Part shown: positions 60,693 through 64,000 of the stretch, one piece after another
How the letters are laid out: each line of letters begins with the position of its first letter
Numbering within the stretch: the stretch's first letter is position 1
Source of the DNA: Akkermansiaceae bacterium UBA6138
GTDB lineage: Bacteria > Verrucomicrobiota > Verrucomicrobiia > Verrucomicrobiales > DEV007
Assembly (NCBI GenBank): GCA_002422425.1
Contig: DIVG01000062.1
Span: 60,299 to 124,298 of the forward strand
Direction of reading: 5' to 3'
DNA length: 64,000 nucleotides
Position numbers and translations under genes: made by a program
Notes under the pieces: model-generated
The model's input: the letters and a program-made list of their open reading frames with translations, nothing else
Databases searched by the model: none
Told to the model about the DNA's origin: nothing

Positions 60693-61880
60693 ATGAAAGC
60701 CTCCTCCGCCCTCCTCGCCGCGTCTCTTTGCCTGACCTTCTCCCCCGCTCTTCTATCTTCCGCCGAATGGTCGGGACCTCTCCAGCAGATCCTCAAAGTC
60801 GGTCCCGAAGGTGCCGGTAACACCGAAGCCGCTGCCGCCTGGGCTGACCTCACTGCACACGGTCCCGAAGTCATCCTGCCTCTTCTTGAAGCGATGGAAA
60901 CGGCCGGTCCGATTCCGCGCAACTGGATGCGCTCGGCGGTGGAGACGGTCTTCGAACGCGAGCTCGCCGCCGGCGCGACGCTGCCCGCGTCTCAGATCAG
61001 GGCCTTCGTAGTCGACCGGAAAAACGAACCCAACGCCAGACGTCTTGCCTTTGATCTCTACGGCAAAGTATCCCCCGCCGACGCCGGCACGCTCATTCCC
61101 GGCATGATCGATGACCCGAGTGCTCCGCTGCGGCGCGAGGCGGTCGCCCGCCTCATCACCGAGGGCAACGCGCAACTCGATGCCGGAGAAAAGGAGCAGA
61201 GCCTCGCGACGCTCGACCGCGCCCTCGACGCCGCTCGCGACATCGACCAGATTGATACTGTCGCCAAACTGCTCCGCGAGAAGCTCGGGCAACAACTTGA
61301 CCTTCCGCAGCACTTCGGATTTCTGATGCACTGGCACCTCATCGCTCCCTTTGACAACACCGAGCGCCAGGGCTTCGACACTGTTTTCCCGCCCGAGACC
61401 GAAATTAATCTCAGCTCCGCCTATGAAGGGAAGGAAGGAAAATCCGTGACCTGGCAGGAGTATGCAAGCGCGGATGACTACGGGAAGGTCGATTTCAACA
61501 CCCCTTTCTCCCCGCTCAAGCAAGTAACCGGTTACGCCTACACGGAGTTCACCTCGGCCGAAGCCCGCGAAGCCGAGATCCGGCTCGGATGCAAAAACGC
61601 ATGGAAAATCTGGTTCAACGGCGAGCTCCTTTTTGGGAGGGACGAGTACCACCGCGGTCAGCGCATTGACCAGTATTCCCTGCCGATAAAACTCAAGGAG
61701 GGCAAAAACACCATTCTTGTCAAAGCCTGTCAAAACGAACAAGAGCAGGACTGGACCGTCCAATGGGAGTTCCAGCTCCGCCTCTGCGACAGCACCGGCA
61801 CAGCCATCCTCGCGACAGATCGCAAACCTACTCCCGAAAAAAGCGCCCCGGCTCGACGCCCCACTGCTCCCGCTCAGTAA
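60693..61880 (+). CDS. Secreted HEAT-like / glycosidase-accessory hypothetical protein
   Basis: A 395-residue protein. The start at 60693 gives a signal peptide (MKASSALLAASLCLTFSPALLSS). The next about 200 residues are alpha-helical repeats, HEAT-like (LPLLEAMETAG, ARRLAFDLYGKVSP, RREAVARLITEGNA). The C-terminal part (about 220-375) is beta-rich with GYAYTEFTSAEAREAEIRLG and WKIWFNGELLFGRDEYHRG, KEGKNTILVKACQNE, resembling PVC modules for binding. I recognise no named family. Its stop TAA overlaps the ATG of the PQQ-propeller gene (TAATG), so the pair is coupled. Confidence 0.65.
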   Translation: MKASSALLAASLCLTFSPALLSSAEWSGPLQQILKVGPEGAGNTEAAAAWADLTAHGPEVILPLLEAMETAGPIPRNWMRSAVETVFERELAAGATLPASQIRAFVVDRKNEPNARRLAFDLYGKVSPADAGTLIPGMIDDPSAPLRREAVARLITEGNAQLDAGEKEQSLATLDRALDAARDIDQIDTVAKLLREKLGQQLDLPQHFGFLMHWHLIAPFDNTERQGFDTVFPPETEINLSSAYEGKEGKSVTWQEYASADDYGKVDFNTPFSPLKQVTGYAYTEFTSAEAREAEIRLGCKNAWKIWFNGELLFGRDEYHRGQRIDQYSLPIKLKEGKNTILVKACQNEQEQDWTVQWEFQLRLCDSTGTAILATDRKPTPEKSAPARRPTAPAQ

Positions 61881-63118
61881 TGTTCCTTCTACCGCTATCT
61901 TTCATGCACTTTTCCCGTCTCACTCTCGCGTCCGCGCTCCTCTTCGCGACCGTCGCCCCGGCCCACGCCGACTGGCTTAATTTCCGCGGACCGCAGGGAT
62001 CCGGCTTCGATTCCGCCGCCGCAAAGACACCGGCGGAGCTAAGTGAAAAAACCCTCGCCTGGAAAGCTCCCCTTCCCGGACGCGGCCTCGGCAGCGCCAT
62101 CGTCGTCGGCGGCAAAGTCTTCGTCACCGCCGCGAGCGGCCCCGAACAGCAGCAACTCCACGTCCTCTGCTTTGCGGTCAGCGATGGTGCCCCGCTCTGG
62201 GAGCGCCGCTTCTGGGCGACCGGCCGGACCATGGCCCACAGCAAGACCAATGTAGCCGCTCCCACTCCCGCCAGCGATGGGAAGCGGCTCTACGCCCTCT
62301 TCTCGTCGAACGACCTCATCTGTCTTGACCTTGATGGCAATCTTGTCTGGATGCGCGCCCTGACCCTCGATTATCCGAACGCCTCGAACAGCCTTGGTCT
62401 GGCCTCCTCCCCCATCGTCGTTGGCGACACCCTCGTCGCCCAGATCGAGAATGACTCCGAATCTTTCGCCGCCGGATTCGACCTTCTCACCGGGATCAAC
62501 AAATGGAAGCTCGACCGCCCCAAGTCCGCCAACTGGACTTCCCCGACCGTGCTCGAAAAAGACGGGGAAGCCATCGTCGCCCTCCAGGGCAGTGACGGCG
62601 TCCTCGGGCTGGTGCCCTCGACCGGATCGCCCGTTTTCAAGGTGGAGGGGGGAGCTTCGACAATTCCCTCCAGTGCCGCCTCGGGCGATCAGATTTTTAT
62701 CCCCTCAAACGGCCTCACCGCGATGCGCCTGGGAGAGTCGGGCGAGTCTCCCGAAAAAGTCTGGAACGAACCTAACGAACGCCCCGGAACCGCAAGCCCG
62801 CTCGTGATCGGTGAAAAGGTTTACCTCATCAATAATGCCGGGGTTCTTACTTGCGTCGATCGTGGAACGGGAGCCCGATCGTGGCGGACGCGGATAGAGG
62901 GTCCCTTCAGCGGCAGCCCGGTCGCCGGAGCAGGCGAGCGCCTCTTCATTTTCGGAGAGACTGGAATCGGCCAGATTGTCGATCTCAGCGGGGAAGAGGG
63001 AAAAGTCATCAGTAGAATCGAGCTTGGTGAGACAATTCTCAGCACGCCCGCCCTCTCCGACGGTGCGCTCTATATCCGCAGTGACGGCCATCTCTGGAAA
63101 TTTTCCGGTGAGTGGTGA
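61880..63118 (+). CDS. Secreted PQQ-like beta-propeller protein
   Basis: A 412-residue exported protein. The ATG at 61880 overlaps the stop of the previous gene (TAATG); an inner ATG at 61904 (MHFSRLTLASALL) makes a neater signal peptide. The mature part begins ADWLNFRGPQGSGFD and has repeated propeller blades (LYALFSSNDLICLDLDGNLVWMRAL, LVAQIENDSESFAAGFDLLTGINKW, GVLTCVDRGTGARSWRTRI). This is the outer-membrane BamB/PQQ-repeat type, with no clear quinone site. It probably acts together with the HEAT-like protein. Confidence 0.85.
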   Translation: MFLLPLSFMHFSRLTLASALLFATVAPAHADWLNFRGPQGSGFDSAAAKTPAELSEKTLAWKAPLPGRGLGSAIVVGGKVFVTAASGPEQQQLHVLCFAVSDGAPLWERRFWATGRTMAHSKTNVAAPTPASDGKRLYALFSSNDLICLDLDGNLVWMRALTLDYPNASNSLGLASSPIVVGDTLVAQIENDSESFAAGFDLLTGINKWKLDRPKSANWTSPTVLEKDGEAIVALQGSDGVLGLVPSTGSPVFKVEGGASTIPSSAASGDQIFIPSNGLTAMRLGESGESPEKVWNEPNERPGTASPLVIGEKVYLINNAGVLTCVDRGTGARSWRTRIEGPFSGSPVAGAGERLFIFGETGIGQIVDLSGEEGKVISRIELGETILSTPALSDGALYIRSDGHLWKFSGEW

Positions 63119-63122
63119 AGAG

Positions 63123-63196
63123 CGGGGACAGAGAGAACCGACCGAACGGAATTTTCTTCTTAAGCCCTCTCGAAGAGAAAATTTCTCTTGTCCCCG
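63123..63196. repeat. Nested inverted repeats downstream of the PQQ-propeller gene
   Basis: CGGGGACA (63123-63130) pairs with TGTCCCCG (63189-63196), and the stem extends imperfectly inward. Inside, ATTTTCTTC (63151-63159) pairs with GAAGAGAAAAT (63172-63182) with a two-base bulge. No T-run follows on plus, so a classic terminator is not certain. Confidence 0.5.
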
Positions 63197-63221
63197 TGCG
63201 GCTCTTCCGCTCTTTAGTTCC

Positions 63222-64000
63222 ATGTCATCCTCCCTCCCCCGCGTTCTTGTGACGGTGCACGTTCCCCTCGAGCACCTTGCGCCACTTGAGAGTCTCGCCG
63301 AGATCGTTATGCCTCATAACGGCTTCGCCGCCGCGCCGAGGGCGCAGGTTCTCGAACTGATAGCGGACTGCACCGCCGTGCTCTCCCAGGGTGAACTCCG
63401 CGTCGATGCCGGGCTCCTTGATGCGGCACCCGCCCTGCGCTTCGTCGCCAACGCCGCCATGGGAATCGATAATCTCGATCTCGCCGAATTGCGCCGTCGT
63501 GGCATCGCCGCCTCGAACACACCCGCCGCTTTCGCCGAATCGACCGCCGACCATACCCTCGGGCTCATGCTCGACCTGACGCGCCGGATTTCAGAATCGG
63601 ACCGATTCGTCCGCACCGGGCAGTGGGCCATTGGCGGCATGGAGCCGCTGCGGTGGGAGGGCACCCTCCTCGGCGGTAAAACCCTCGGGATCATCGGATA
63701 CGGCCGCATTGCGAAAATGGTCGAACGTCGCGCCCTCGCCTTCGACATGGAAGTGATCCACACCAAATCGCGCCCGCACGATCACCCCGGCTACCGCCCG
63801 CTCGATTCTCTCCTCGCCGAGGCTGACATTGTCGTGACTCTCGTCCCGCTCACTCCGGAGACCCGTCAGCTCATTAACGCCGAACGGATCGCGAAGATGA
63901 GGAGAGGCACCTTTTTTATCAATGTAGCGCGCGGCAAAGTCATGGACGAAGCCGCCGTCGTCGATGCCCTGCGGTCCGGGCATCTCGCCGGCGCCGCCTT
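63222..64000 (+). CDS. D-isomer-specific 2-hydroxyacid dehydrogenase (partial, runs off the window)
   Basis: A 259-codon partial gene starting at ATG 63222 and open at the right edge. The N-terminal substrate domain (about 1-100) reads LVTVHVPLEHLAPL, then FVANAAMGIDNLDLAEL and SNTPAAFAESTADHTLGLML. The nucleotide-binding domain begins LGIIGYGRIAKMVE (Gly-x-Gly motif, about residue 150), then DIVVTLVPLTPETRQLI and FINVARGKVMDE, the family patterns. The catalytic Glu and His lie past the window edge. Substrate could be glyoxylate/hydroxypyruvate or a similar 2-keto acid. Confidence 0.88.
   Translation, partial: MSSSLPRVLVTVHVPLEHLAPLESLAEIVMPHNGFAAAPRAQVLELIADCTAVLSQGELRVDAGLLDAAPALRFVANAAMGIDNLDLAELRRRGIAASNTPAAFAESTADHTLGLMLDLTRRISESDRFVRTGQWAIGGMEPLRWEGTLLGGKTLGIIGYGRIAKMVERRALAFDMEVIHTKSRPHDHPGYRPLDSLLAEADIVVTLVPLTPETRQLINAERIAKMRRGTFFINVARGKVMDEAAVVDALRSGHLAGAA

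Overview
This is a GC-rich bacterial chromosome segment that reads as Verrucomicrobiota (PVC superphylum). The signs are a planctomycete/verrucomicrobial secreted triad (cytochrome-WD40, DUF1549/DUF1553, DUF1501) at the left end, many secreted sugar-degradation style proteins (DUF1080, Gfo/Idh/MocA, SGNH hydrolase, ceramidase-like), a Gram-negative Kdo/Lpt gene set, and few Shine-Dalgarno sites. No phage, insertion sequence or CRISPR array was found. Most of the window is ordinary chromosome with tightly packed genes.

Layout. 0.1-6.9 kb: minus-strand triad. 6.9-8.9 kb: two regulators (PAS-AraC and HTH-WYL). 8.9-16.3 kb: large MscS channel, ceramidase-like protein, alpha/beta hydrolase, oxidoreductase, small lipoprotein. 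16.3-17.2 kb: a UPF0175/DUF3368 toxin-antitoxin locus whose toxin is broken by an exact 11-bp tandem duplication. 17.4-21.8 kb: alcohol dehydrogenase, DUF2288, rhodanese lipoprotein, DUF1080 protein, and an SSB without the usual acidic tip. 22-24.2 kb: a YcgR/YcgQ-like pair with a very histidine-rich loop, probably zinc-linked. 24.3 kb: tmRNA (tag ANNEPELALAA). 24.9-30 kb: App1 phosphatase, ADP-ribosylglycohydrolase, a truncated membrane gene, and a sodium/solute symporter with a small membrane partner. 30-37.3 kb: metabolic enzymes (class V aminotransferase, amidohydrolase, M20 peptidase, DUF429, TIGR01777, FAD oxidoreductase, SMI1/KNR4). 37.4-45.6 kb: P1B ATPase with a TPCP motif, transglutaminase, SGNH protein, ClpX-like ATPase, membrane Ser/Thr kinase. 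45.8-51.7 kb: kdsA-lptC-lptA-lptB-hpf followed by an LD-carboxypeptidase. 51.8-55.2 kb: tRNA-Asp, rplS, two TPR genes, one of them fused to AAA. 55.4-64 kb: OmpA-like and LysM envelope proteins, a metallo-beta-lactamase-fold nuclease, glycogen synthase, two secreted proteins, and a 2-hydroxyacid dehydrogenase that runs off the window.

The clearest cooperating group is the envelope block: KdsA makes the Kdo precursor of lipopolysaccharide, and LptC, LptA and LptB export the lipopolysaccharide. The order kdsA-lptC-lptA-lptB-hpf resembles the enterobacterial kdsC-lptC-lptA-lptB-rpoN-hpf order without rpoN. I did not find a clearly new multi-gene system. The best leads are the slippage-inactivated PIN toxin, the ClpX-like unfoldase with a duplicated C-terminal subdomain, the SSB with an altered tail, and the LptB with a long disordered N-terminal extension. 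All functional calls come from reading motifs by eye, without database searches.
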